Positions 8,921 to 16,791 of a stretch of 64,000 nucleotides of DNA are shown here, piece after piece. The stretch comes from an uncultured Flavobacteriaceae bacterium (GTDB lineage Bacteria; Bacteroidota; Bacteroidia; Flavobacteriales; Flavobacteriaceae). Each line of letters begins with the position of its first letter. Position 1 is the stretch's first letter. The translations under genes and the position numbers were made by a program. Below the pieces are notes generated by a model. That model saw only the letters and a program-made list of their open reading frames with translations, was not told where the DNA came from and did no database searches. The DNA lies in contig CANMSA010000007.1 in the NCBI GenBank assembly GCA_947500385.1, positions 1 to 64,000 on the forward strand, read 5' to 3'.

Positions 8921-9562
8921 ATGCGAATCAGTAACGACGAATTGGGAAAACAGGCCTACAAACGAGTGAAACAGATGATAGTTTCCAAAAAGTTGGTGCC
9001 TGGCCAAAAAATTGTGCAGGAACAATTAGCGGCACAGTTGGGCATAAGTAGAACACCTTTGCGCGATGCATTGCAAATGTTAGAGGCCGAATCGTTGGTA
9101 GAATCTATTCCCCGTCGCGGGGTGGTCGTTCGAAAGTTCAGCAATGAAGAAATACTTGAAATTTACGACTGTCGCATTGCCCTGGAAGGTGCCGCCATTC
9201 GTTTGTTTGTGAAAGAGGCGTCCGACGCTGCAGTTGGTTCCTTGCGCGAACTCATAATGCCTTTTAAAGTGGACCGTCCCATTAACGAGAACGCTTATCA
9301 GAAAGCCGATAGTAAATTCCACGATACCATTATCAAGAATTGTGGCAATCGGTTTTTATACAATCTTTTCCAAAAAGGGAATCTGCTTACCTGCATTGAT
9401 TCAATCGGTTTGGTGCGTGCACCGGAAGAGACTTTGCAAGAACATATGGCTATAATCGAAGCGATTGAACGGCGCGATGTTTCGGCTGCTGTTGAGGGTA
9501 TTCAGGAGCATTTAGAAAAGTCAAAGCGTCTGATTCTAAAGAATGTTAAGGATGGCAACTAG
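8921..9562 (+). CDS. GntR family regulator, FadR/FCD subfamily
   Basis: This is a ligand-responsive repressor. The winged helix-turn-helix spans about residues 7-72 (EQLAAQLGISRTPLRDALQMLE is the recognition region; the wing is VESIPRRGVVVRKF). An all-helical FCD ligand-binding domain fills residues 80-205, with candidate metal ligands in ADSKFHDTI, EEHLEK and QEHMAII. FCD regulators usually respond to sugar acids or other carboxylates. It is the first gene of the operon and has a perfect palindrome immediately upstream, so autoregulation is likely. Its last 11 bases overlap the MFS gene. Confidence 0.92.
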   Translation: MRISNDELGKQAYKRVKQMIVSKKLVPGQKIVQEQLAAQLGISRTPLRDALQMLEAESLVESIPRRGVVVRKFSNEEILEIYDCRIALEGAAIRLFVKEASDAAVGSLRELIMPFKVDRPINENAYQKADSKFHDTIIKNCGNRFLYNLFQKGNLLTCIDSIGLVRAPEETLQEHMAIIEAIERRDVSAAVEGIQEHLEKSKRLILKNVKDGN

Positions 9563-10826
9563 CGGCTTTTTCCCGACACGTTATAAAATGGTTTTCGGAA
9601 CCTTTTTATTGGCTATGATCGTGTTGTTTGATCGAATTCTCCTTTCGGTGGCCAAAGATCCAGTAGCAGCGTCTTTAGAATTAAGCGATAAACAAATGGG
9701 GTGGGCCATGAGTATTTTTGCTTTGGGCTATGCCTTGTTCCAAACACCGGCCGGTCTTTTTGCAGATAAGTATGGTCCCCGTAAAATTCTAACAGCGGTA
9801 GTGGCCCTTTGGTCGCTTTTCACGGCTTTGACCGGTGCGGTATGGAATTATGGGGTATTAATGGTGGTGCGTTTTTTATTCGGAGCGGGAGAGGCGGGCG
9901 CTTTTCCTGGAATGGCACGTGCCATTTATAGTTGGATTCCTTTGCAAGAACGAGGAATTGTAAATGGGATTAACTTCTCTGGCGGGCGGATCGGTGCTGC
10001 TTTTGCCCTGCCCTTGGTCGCTTGGCTTATTGATGCGACCGGCTGGCGAATGACGTTTGTGATTTTAGGGGGCGTAGGCCTATTATGGGGGATCATATGG
10101 TATTGGTGGTTTCGGGACAACCCAGAAGATCATCAAGGCATGTCGGAAGCGGAAATCGATTTTATACAGGCGAATACCAATAGAGCGGTAGGGGAAGAAA
10201 AAAATGTAAAAATCGATTTTTCGAAGCTGTTTAGGTCGAAAAGCATGTGGTTGTTGATGGGGCAATATTTTGCCAGTAATTTCACCTTCTTTTTCTGCCT
10301 TACCTGGTTGTTTCCACATCTGAAGGTAAAATTCAATTTGGATGCGCTAGAGGCCGGTTTGTATGCATCGGCGCCGCTAATTTTTGGGGCATTGGGCAAT
10401 TGGTTTTCGGGGTTTTTGGTAGATTATATTTATCGAAAAAAGAGGTGGGCACTTTCTCGAAAAGTACCGGCCATGTTAGGGTTTTTCCTTGCATCGGTGG
10501 GAATCGTTGCGAGTGTGTATATGGAAACGGTAACGCCCGCGATTGTTTTTATCTCCATTGCGGTATTTGGCGCCGATATGACATTGAGTCCTTCTTGGTC
10601 GGCTTGTGTAGATGTTGGGAAGCAGTTTTCCGGAGCGGTGAGCGGAACAATGAATATGGCGGGAAACATAGGGTCGTTTTTAACCGCTCTCGCATTCCCG
10701 TATCTATTGGATATGACCGGTTCCGAGGTGCCGTTTTTCTACCTCGCCGCGACCTTGAACGTATTGGCGATGTTTTTGTGGATGGCGATACAACCGCAAA
10801 AGCCGCTGGAAATAGTCTTAAGGTGA
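9552..10826 (+). CDS. MFS transporter, anion:cation symporter (ACS) type
   Basis: This is a 12-helix major facilitator. It shows the family A-motif-like loop between helices 2 and 3 (GLFADKYGPRKILTA) and the repeat-like segment FLFGAGEAGAFPGMARAIY, typical of the ACS group that includes ExuT and GudP. Those relatives import hexuronates, glucarate or other sugar acids with protons, which fits its coupling to an FCD regulator. The track starts it at 9543 (MLRMATSG); the ATG at 9552 gives a shorter N-terminus and an 11-base overlap with the regulator. The stop overlaps the next start (GTGA). Confidence 0.88.
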   Translation: MATSGFFPTRYKMVFGTFLLAMIVLFDRILLSVAKDPVAASLELSDKQMGWAMSIFALGYALFQTPAGLFADKYGPRKILTAVVALWSLFTALTGAVWNYGVLMVVRFLFGAGEAGAFPGMARAIYSWIPLQERGIVNGINFSGGRIGAAFALPLVAWLIDATGWRMTFVILGGVGLLWGIIWYWWFRDNPEDHQGMSEAEIDFIQANTNRAVGEEKNVKIDFSKLFRSKSMWLLMGQYFASNFTFFFCLTWLFPHLKVKFNLDALEAGLYASAPLIFGALGNWFSGFLVDYIYRKKRWALSRKVPAMLGFFLASVGIVASVYMETVTPAIVFISIAVFGADMTLSPSWSACVDVGKQFSGAVSGTMNMAGNIGSFLTALAFPYLLDMTGSEVPFFYLAATLNVLAMFLWMAIQPQKPLEIVLR

Positions 10827-11077
10827 GTTGGTATAAGTTAACACCGCTAAGGATTGTAGGCGTAGTACTCATAGTGATGGCGATATACTATGCCCTACGA
10901 CCTGGGCCGATGGGTTTTGGAGTTATCATATCGTTTTACGCTTTTCCAATAGCCTTACTGCTTCTAGGAATGGATCATTTGCTTCGCATGTTTATTAAAA
11001 GGCAAGCATATATGCTGATGGTAGAACTGGTGGTTCTTTCGATTTTAGGGGTGGTTTACCTTTTAAACGGGCAATAA
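10823..11077 (+). CDS. Small three-helix membrane protein (GTG start)
   Basis: This gene is hidden inside the longer track ORF 10400-11077, whose first part is a shadow of the MFS gene. The real start is probably the GTG at 10823, which overlaps the MFS stop in a GTGA arrangement and yields 84 residues: (M)SWYKLTPLRIVG followed by three hydrophobic segments (VVLIVMAIYYAL, GVIISFYAFPIALLLLGM, LMVELVVLSILGVVYLL). I do not recognise the family. Translational coupling to the transporter suggests an accessory role in the membrane, but this is inference. The cupin gene follows after 41 bp. Confidence 0.65.
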   Translation: MSWYKLTPLRIVGVVLIVMAIYYALRPGPMGFGVIISFYAFPIALLLLGMDHLLRMFIKRQAYMLMVELVVLSILGVVYLLNGQ

Positions 11078-11118
11078 AATGAATAAGAATAATGAGAAAT
11101 AAGGATTAGATATAGCAT

Positions 11119-11664
11119 ATGATAACAAAAAAAGACTTTGAAGAAGTGTGCCAAAGATCTATTGAAATGATCGAAGCGGCCGGAATTCATTTGACGGCCG
11201 TGGACAAAGAGAACATTACGGCCGCTGATTTTGGCTTAAGTAAGATAAAGGAAGAAGGTGTTCAAATTCTAACGCTTTTTGATACTGATCGAATGGCGGC
11301 CAAGATTCTGGTGCTACTACCCTATCAGACCGAACCGGAGCATTGGCACCCGCCCGTAGGCGACGACCCGGGTAAAGAAGAAGTAATTCGGGGTATTTGG
11401 GGAGACCTGACCTTTTATGTTCCGGGGGAAGACACGCTCAAAAAAGGCTTTGTTCCTGAGGGAAAAGAAGCTTGTTATACCATGCGAAATGAAATAGTGA
11501 TCGAACCAGGGGACCAACTCATACTGCCTCCGGGAACCAAGCACTGGTTTCAAGCTGGGGAGCGGGGTGCAGTCATGTATTCATTTTCTACCAAGGTTAC
11601 CGATCTAATGGATCAGTTTACCGACCCGGCGATTGTGCGCGATACGGTTATCGAAGGGTATTAA
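11119..11664 (+). CDS. D-lyxose ketol-isomerase-like cupin
   Basis: This is a small metal-dependent cupin resembling D-lyxose (D-mannose) isomerases. The metal site is visible as His75 and His77 in EHWHPPVGD, Glu87/Glu88 in GKEE, and His142 in PPGTKHWFQ. The 181-aa length is close to the family. Characterised relatives interconvert D-lyxose with D-xylulose or D-mannose with D-fructose. In this operon it probably isomerises the imported sugar or an intermediate; a sugar-acid substrate would be a departure from known members. A general cupin fold without isomerase activity is the alternative. Confidence 0.72.
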   Translation: MITKKDFEEVCQRSIEMIEAAGIHLTAVDKENITAADFGLSKIKEEGVQILTLFDTDRMAAKILVLLPYQTEPEHWHPPVGDDPGKEEVIRGIWGDLTFYVPGEDTLKKGFVPEGKEACYTMRNEIVIEPGDQLILPPGTKHWFQAGERGAVMYSFSTKVTDLMDQFTDPAIVRDTVIEGY

Positions 11665-11740
11665 AAGAAACTGGGCATCTTTCAACAAAACGATATTAAA
11701 AACCATGATTCCCACCAATGGGTAAAATAAACACACACAG

Positions 11741-12700
11741 ATGAAACAAAGTATAATTACCGCTTTTTTAGGGAGAACACAAGACCGTTTTTCGGAATAC
11801 CAAACTGCTACTACCTTGGAAGAACGGTTGGATTTGGTCGTAAAAATACCAGGCGTCGACGGCGTGGAAATTGTTTACCCCTATGAGACCGAAGAAGCGA
11901 CTTCCACCAAAAAAATGTTCGATGATCGAGGGCTTCATTTTGCCGCGGTCAATGCCAATATTAAAAAAGAGACCCAATGGGTACCAGGTGCCTTATCACG
12001 TTCAGACGCCAGTTTAAGACAAGGTGCCATCGATATCATTAAAAAAGCAAAAGACTATGCCAAAGCTGTTGGGGCACCCTTGGTTACCTGTTGCCCCCTT
12101 TCCGATGGGTATGACAACCTATTTCAAATAGACTATCCCAAAGCGTGGCGCAACATGGTCGAGGCCGTGGCCGAAGCGGCGGACTATATGCCCGAAATGC
12201 CGCTCTTTATAGAGTACAAGATAAACGAGACACGGGTGCACGCCCAGTTGGATAACTGTGCAAAAACCATCTTGTTTCTCAAAGATGTGGGTAACCCGGC
12301 TACCGGTGTTACCATCGATTTTGGTCATGCTCTGCTAGCCAAAGAAAACCCGGCACAAGTCATTGCATTATGTGAAGAAACAGGCACTGATTACTACCTT
12401 CATACCAATGACAATGATTTTAATTTTGATTGGGATTTGATTTCCGGTTCACGGAATTTGTTGCATACGGTCGAATTTTTATTTTATGCAAAAGAGTATG
12501 GGTATGATAAATATTTTACGGCAGATGCATCGCCCCGAATTTTTGATATGATCGGTTTCTTTACCGAACATGCCGAAATGAATTTGGCCCTTTGGAACCT
12601 AGTGGACAAATTAGATCGAACAAAATACCGCCGCTTAATGCAAGAGGAAAAGCACATGGATTTGATGAAACTGGTTCGCAAGGAAATATATCGTTTGTAG
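11741..12700 (+). CDS. Sugar phosphate isomerase/epimerase family TIM barrel
   Basis: This is an AP-endonuclease-2-type (xylose-isomerase-like) TIM barrel. The probable metal ligands lie at the usual strand ends: Glu in FIEYKINETR, Asp and His in TIDFGHALL, His-Asp in LHTNDND, and Asp in FTADASPR. The length (319 aa) is normal. The family includes epimerases and isomerases for ketoses, inositols and related sugars, so the exact reaction is open. It is the last gene of the GntR operon, 76 bp after the cupin gene. The pathway seen here has two isomerases but no kinase, aldolase or dehydratase. Confidence 0.8.
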   Translation: MKQSIITAFLGRTQDRFSEYQTATTLEERLDLVVKIPGVDGVEIVYPYETEEATSTKKMFDDRGLHFAAVNANIKKETQWVPGALSRSDASLRQGAIDIIKKAKDYAKAVGAPLVTCCPLSDGYDNLFQIDYPKAWRNMVEAVAEAADYMPEMPLFIEYKINETRVHAQLDNCAKTILFLKDVGNPATGVTIDFGHALLAKENPAQVIALCEETGTDYYLHTNDNDFNFDWDLISGSRNLLHTVEFLFYAKEYGYDKYFTADASPRIFDMIGFFTEHAEMNLALWNLVDKLDRTKYRRLMQEEKHMDLMKLVRKEIYRL

Positions 12701-12748
12701 AGGGCCGTGCGCATTTGGTATTGCCTATCCAGATAGTTGCCGACAGGG

Positions 12749-13669
12749 TCAGCGGTCTTTCTTTATTGCAGTCGTTACGTTGTTTACCTGCCCCTTTCTA
12801 CTTGCCAAATAAACGCCCAGAAGTACTAAACTGGCCGCAAGGATTTTTACCCAGGTAAGGCGGTCTTGCCCGGTTAAGAGGGCAAATACAATTCCGAACA
12901 AAGGCTGTATATAGACAAATGCGCTTAGGGTTGATGCTTTGAGTTGTGTAAGGGCGAAGATATTGAAGAGGTAGGTGCAAAAGGTGGTCCCAATAATTAC
13001 AAAGGCAATACTCCATAACATATTTATAGGGATATCCGTCCATTGAATATCCTGGAGTTCTTGATATCCGAAGGGGAGGCAAACAAAAATTCCGATGGTA
13101 AAAAGCCATTTCATGAACGTAAAGGGATGGTACTTTTGAATTAGTTGTTTGGCAGCGATCAGGTACGACCCGAATAAAATTGAATTTAATAAGATCAATA
13201 AATTCCCCAAAGGAATGTTTGGAGCGTCTTGCCGTACTTCACTGCCGAAAAGAATAAGCCCTAAAGCACCGACAAGCCCTATGGTAATCCCTAAAACTTT
13301 TCTAGGGACTATTTTTTCCTTAATGACAATAGCAGAAAGAATTAGAACGATTATCGGGGTTACCGTAATCAAAACCGAGCTGTTGATCGGGGTAGACAAG
13401 GCGAGTCCTTTGAAAAAAGCCAGCATATTAAATCCCATTCCCAAGAGGGCGCATAACACCAACCGAAGATAGTCCCTTCGTTCGATCACTTGTTTTGGAC
13501 CGAAGAAAGAGAGGAGCCAAAAGAGGATGGCGGCCCCTATGACCCGTAGTACTATGAATCCGTAGGGTTGCACATAGGCAGGCATTACCCCTTTTGCGAT
13601 GGTATGATTTACCCCATAGATTATTGTAGCACCAACGGCGGCTAGGATGGCTAAAGTTCGCTTATTCAA
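12749..13669 (-). CDS. EamA family (DMT superfamily) transporter
   Basis: This is a ten-helix inner-membrane permease of the drug/metabolite transporter superfamily, with two EamA repeats (about residues 8-145 and 155-295). The second repeat contains the characteristic FCTYLFNIFALTQLKASTLSAF, and its last helices carry LPFGYQEL and VLLGVYLAS. Family members export amino acids, nucleosides or other metabolites. The gene is preceded by, and overlaps by four bases with, the ArsC/Spx gene (ATGA), so the two are co-translated. The C-terminal tail is short and basic. Confidence 0.88.
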   Translation of the reverse strand: MNKRTLAILAAVGATIIYGVNHTIAKGVMPAYVQPYGFIVLRVIGAAILFWLLSFFGPKQVIERRDYLRLVLCALLGMGFNMLAFFKGLALSTPINSSVLITVTPIIVLILSAIVIKEKIVPRKVLGITIGLVGALGLILFGSEVRQDAPNIPLGNLLILLNSILFGSYLIAAKQLIQKYHPFTFMKWLFTIGIFVCLPFGYQELQDIQWTDIPINMLWSIAFVIIGTTFCTYLFNIFALTQLKASTLSAFVYIQPLFGIVFALLTGQDRLTWVKILAASLVLLGVYLASRKGQVNNVTTAIKKDR

Positions 13670-14019
13670 GAATGAAGGACTTCTTTTGCCGAGGCAACGG
13701 CCTTCTTACTGTTCCCGACAAAAATTTGATCATCTACCAAGATAACGGGGCGACTTAAAAAAGTGTAATGCTCCAATATGAGTGCCTTATAGTCTTTCTC
13801 GGTGAGCTGCTTTTCATGAAGGCCCTGTTGCCGGTATAGGCGTGCGCGCTTACTGAACAACGCCTCATAACTGCCTGCCAAACCGGCCATCTCGTCTACC
13901 TGCAATGCAGTCATTGCCTCGGTTTTAATGTCTTGGAGTACGACCCCCGTTAGCGGTTGCAACTCTTTAAGGATTCGTTTGCAGGTATCACAACTGCTCA
14001 AGTGGTATATTTTCTTCAT
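13666..14019 (-). CDS. ArsC/Spx/YffB family protein
   Basis: This is a thioredoxin-fold protein of the ArsC/Spx superfamily. It opens MKKIYHLSSCDTCKR, with a CxxC (Cys10, Cys13) as in Spx and YffB; true arsenate reductases have one Cys there plus three conserved Arg residues. The middle has the usual helix KDYKALILEHYTFLSRPVILVDDQIFVGN, matching the family SRPI/L-type cis-Pro region. The 117-aa length is typical. No arsenite pump or ars regulator is directly coupled; the next gene is an EamA exporter, overlapping by four bases. A thiol-redox role is more likely than arsenate reduction. Confidence 0.85.
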   Translation of the reverse strand: MKKIYHLSSCDTCKRILKELQPLTGVVLQDIKTEAMTALQVDEMAGLAGSYEALFSKRARLYRQQGLHEKQLTEKDYKALILEHYTFLSRPVILVDDQIFVGNSKKAVASAKEVLHS

Positions 14020-14096
14020 GGCGCTTCGTATGTTAGCGATTCAAGACCAAAATTATGAAATAAAGCTTCCAAAGTTTTCATAAATAATCATATATC

Positions 14097-14795
14097 TTAG
14101 GAAAGGTTCAATGCCAATGAAACGGCATTGGCCGTATGTATTTTGGTAGTGTCAAAAGTGGGAACGGACACCTCTTCGTCAGGTACCAGAATAGGTAGTT
14201 CGGTACAACCCATAATAACGCCCTCCGCACCGCGATCGGCAAGGTGCTGGATCATTTCGATACAGCGTTTCTTAGAAGCTTCGGTGAATTTCCCCTGTAC
14301 CAATTCATTGTAAATAATATCATGAATACGGTCTCGCTCCTCTTTTGGAGGGGTTACTACTTCTAGGTCGTAATTGTCTTGGAGGATTTTGGTGTAAAAA
14401 TCTTTTTCCATGGTAAATCGGGTTCCTAATAATCCTACCTTTTTTAACCCTTTTGACTTGATTGCGTTTCCTGTGGCAACAGCGATATGCACGAACGGAA
14501 TGGAGACCGCATCGGTTATATAATGACTTACAATATGGATGGTATTCGTACATAACAGGATCATATCGGCCCCTGCTTTTTCAAGTGTACGGGCATGGGT
14601 TGCCATGAGCCGGCCTATTTTATCCCATTCGCCCGTAAAGCTCCATTTTTCAATTTGATCAAAATCAACCGTAATCATAATACTTTTGGCAGAGTGCGAG
14701 CCGCCAAGCTGCGTTCGTACCAGCTCATTGGTATATTGGTAATACACTTTAGAGGATTCCCAGCTCATTCCTCCTATAAGTCCGATTGTTTTCAT
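14097..14795 (-). CDS. Aspartate/glutamate racemase family protein
   Basis: This is a cofactor-independent amino acid racemase. The family opening MKTIGLIGGMSWESS is intact, and the two catalytic cysteines are in LLCTNTIH and IMGCTELP, one for each face of the substrate. The fold and the 232-residue length fit the broad-specificity Asp/Glu racemases (RacX/YgeA group) rather than MurI. The track starts at 14837; the ATG at 14795 gives the standard N-terminus, and MTQK (14807) is the alternative. It stands alone, 77 bp upstream of the ArsC/Spx gene. Confidence 0.88.
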   Translation of the reverse strand: MKTIGLIGGMSWESSKVYYQYTNELVRTQLGGSHSAKSIMITVDFDQIEKWSFTGEWDKIGRLMATHARTLEKAGADMILLCTNTIHIVSHYITDAVSIPFVHIAVATGNAIKSKGLKKVGLLGTRFTMEKDFYTKILQDNYDLEVVTPPKEERDRIHDIIYNELVQGKFTEASKKRCIEMIQHLADRGAEGVIMGCTELPILVPDEEVSVPTFDTTKIHTANAVSLALNLS

Positions 14796-15007
14796 TTTTT
14801 GTGTCATTTTATCTGATTTTGGAAAGGTATTCTGCACCCTCGAGAGTGAAGGTCGTTAACCATTTGATGAGGACCAATTTTCGGGTCTTTTTTTCTTTCG
14901 CACAAGCCGCTAAATTCACGGCAGTATTGCAACATGGGTTTTGTGTCATACCTTTTGGGGTTTAAATTTCTACATTTCGCTAATTATCGATTTGTTTTAT
15001 TAAAAAA

Positions 15008-15310
15008 TTATAGTTTTTGGGCCAAAGCGTCAATATATGCTTTAATAGTGCGCTCATCCCGCCTATAATAAGTCCATTTCCCATGTCGTGTCGGGATAAC
15101 CAGCCCCGCATTTTGCATACTGGTCAAAAAGGTTGAAACCGTTGACTGCGATAAACCTGTTTTATCCTGAATGTATCCAACGCACACCCCATCATTGAAA
15201 TGATCAATGTCTTGATGCGGGGGGAAGTTACGCTCAGGTTCCTTTAGCCATTGAAGTATCGCTACCCTTGTTTTATTTGAGAGTACTTTACTTATTTCAG
15301 TAATTTCCAT
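15008..15310 (-). CDS. ArsR family transcriptional regulator
   Basis: This is a small winged-helix repressor. EISKVLSNKTRVAILQWLKE is the classic ArsR first helix pair, TGLSQSTVSTFLTSMQNAGLV is the recognition helix region, and TRHGKWTYYRRDE is the wing. There is no metal-binding ELCVCDL motif; cysteine is limited to DGVCVGYIQ, so the signal is probably not a heavy metal. The gene is divergent from a DinB-fold protein. An inverted repeat just upstream of its own promoter suggests autorepression, possibly with control of the DinB gene too. Confidence 0.88.
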   Translation of the reverse strand: MEITEISKVLSNKTRVAILQWLKEPERNFPPHQDIDHFNDGVCVGYIQDKTGLSQSTVSTFLTSMQNAGLVIPTRHGKWTYYRRDERTIKAYIDALAQKL

Positions 15311-15314
15311 GGGG

Positions 15315-15322
15315 CAAATATA
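15315..15322 (-). promoter_or_regulatory. -7 element (TATATTTG) of the arsR gene
   Basis: A perfect TAnnTTTG match on the minus strand lies only four bases before the ATG, so transcription should start at or next to the start codon and the mRNA would be leaderless or nearly so. Confidence 0.55.
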
Positions 15323-15335
15323 TTAAAATATTTAT

Positions 15336-15355
15336 ATATCTAGAAAAATAGATAT
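15336..15355. promoter_or_regulatory. Putative ArsR operator
   Basis: ATATCTA-gaaaaa-TAGATAT is a perfect 7-bp inverted repeat with a six-base spacer. It lies where the -33 region of the arsR promoter would be, between the divergent arsR and DinB genes. ArsR-family sites are commonly such AT-rich palindromes. Confidence 0.6.
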
Positions 15356-15492
15356 GTTATTTGTCGAATTTATCAGGTATCTTGCGTTTTTTTAAATGGT
15401 GTATCAGGTAAAAAAGAGGTGACTATTTTTTGATATTCGCCAAGGTGTGAATCGGTATCGTAACACCTATGCCTTACAATAAAGTCTGACTA

Positions 15493-15954
15493 ATGAAAAA
15501 ACTTTTCAATATTACCCTTCAAAACAGGAAGCTTCTGTATCAATTTTTGACCAAGACGCCCCGGGAACAACTTGTTAAAATACCTGCCGGGTACCGTAAC
15601 AATATTTGGTGGAACATTGCACATGTGGTCGTGACGCAACAATTGTTGGTATACAAATTGAGCGGGTTGCCAATGAACATTTCCCAAGAATTGGTCGATA
15701 CGTATAAAAAAGGAACCGTTCCGGATGGTTCCGTGACCGATGAGGAGATCGAACTGATCAGTGCTTTTCTTTTTTCGACTGCCGAAACTGCTGAGGCGGA
15801 TTACGACAAAGGGCTCTTCAAAAATTACAATGAGTATCACACGAGTGCTAAGGTAACTTTAAGCAGTGTGGAGGATGCCATTTCCTTTAATGTATATCAT
15901 GAAGGGCTGCATCTGGGTGCCATCTTATCCCTTCAAAAAGCCTTGATGGCCTAA
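15493..15954 (+). CDS. DinB superfamily protein
   Basis: This is a four-helix-bundle protein of the DinB/YfiT-like superfamily. The metal-binding pattern is recognisable: His in WWNIAHVVVTQ and His residues in VYHEGLHLGAIL near the C-terminus, with a middle His possible in YNEYHTSA. The length (153 aa) is typical. Members include thiol-dependent S-transferases and DNA-damage-inducible proteins; the activity of this one is unknown. It is divergent from the arsR gene and the shared intergenic region holds the putative operator, so ArsR control is plausible. Confidence 0.82.
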   Translation: MKKLFNITLQNRKLLYQFLTKTPREQLVKIPAGYRNNIWWNIAHVVVTQQLLVYKLSGLPMNISQELVDTYKKGTVPDGSVTDEEIELISAFLFSTAETAEADYDKGLFKNYNEYHTSAKVTLSSVEDAISFNVYHEGLHLGAILSLQKALMA

Positions 15955-15964
15955 ACTCTCCCTA

Positions 15965-16708
15965 CTACGATTTGGTATTGGTCGCCAAGTAGGGGCGCAC
16001 TTCTTTAAAGGGCAGCGTGAGTACGATTGGGCCGTCTGCATAAGAGGCTACCTCATAGGGGTTGTATAGCAGTTGAATACCGTCTTCGGTAAACCCAATG
16101 TTTTCCGGAAGATAAAAGCGGTCTTTTTCAAACATCAACCCGGTATGGTTAATGGACTTATCGGCCGGGATGGCCTCTTTTTCCCGAAACTTCTGTTCGG
16201 CAAAAATTTCAAAATCTTCTTGGTTGGCAAAGAGTTCCCAAGATTCAATCTCTTTTCCTTTCTCTTTATCAAAATTGAGGAACATTTGAGAAGAATAGCC
16301 ATGTGCGCCACCGGTAAAAATGTAAGCGCTGATTTCAATGGTCAAATGGGTAGTATCCTCATAACTGATGTTTCCCTTTACGGTTGCTTCCCATGGGGTA
16401 TTTTCATCCGAAAAACGTTCTTTTGTCTCGCTGTAGCCGGTCTTGAACGAGGCCATGGCACCTTCCAAGGTATTCGCTTCGCCTTCTTCTTCAAACAATA
16501 AGAGCGAAATTATTTCCTCCTTAACGGCCCTGTTTATCGCCAATGCCAGCGATGTCTTACCCTGGGCCTTGGGGATTTGAATGGAAAATACGGGGCAATC
16601 GCTACATTCGTTTTTTTCCAAGGTAAAAGCGTCAAAAGCAAGGTTATCTTCATTTTTACAACCTAAGAGCAAAAAAAAGACCATCGCAATACGGAAAGTA
16701 CGTTTCAT
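15965..16708 (-). CDS. Lipoprotein with DUF4163/DUF3298 (RsiV-like) domains
   Basis: This is a predicted lipoprotein (MKRTFRIAMVFFLLLGCK, Cys at the lipobox LLGC). The mature protein has the DUF4163 region (FSIQIPKAQG to VKGNISYEDTTHLTIEI) and then DUF3298 (FTGGAHGYSSQMFLNFD and LPENIGFTEDGIQLLYNPYEVASYADGP), the arrangement found in RsiV-type and PdaC-type proteins. In RsiV this part binds lysozyme, but no sigma factor is nearby here, so the role is open. The track start (16756) is replaced by the ATG at 16708, which gives a proper signal peptide. The gene is divergent from the PLP enzyme at 16792. Confidence 0.82.
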   Translation of the reverse strand: MKRTFRIAMVFFLLLGCKNEDNLAFDAFTLEKNECSDCPVFSIQIPKAQGKTSLALAINRAVKEEIISLLLFEEEGEANTLEGAMASFKTGYSETKERFSDENTPWEATVKGNISYEDTTHLTIEISAYIFTGGAHGYSSQMFLNFDKEKGKEIESWELFANQEDFEIFAEQKFREKEAIPADKSINHTGLMFEKDRFYLPENIGFTEDGIQLLYNPYEVASYADGPIVLTLPFKEVRPYLATNTKS

Positions 16709-16791
16709 CGGAGTTGGCTTTTGGGGTAAATCGAGGGCAACATTGTATGCGTCCAAAGATAACGATACATTTATGGTAATAATTATACGAG

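Noticed and set aside
10400-10822. N-terminal 141 residues of the 225-aa track ORF
   Set aside because: This part overlaps the MFS gene out of frame and is Cys/Arg-rich; only the part from the GTG at 10823 looks real.
13666-14019. Arsenate reductase reading of the ArsC-fold gene together with arsR at 15008
   Set aside because: The protein has a CxxC as in Spx/YffB, the ArsR lacks a metal motif, the two are separated by the racemase gene, and no arsenite exporter is present, so this is not an ars operon.
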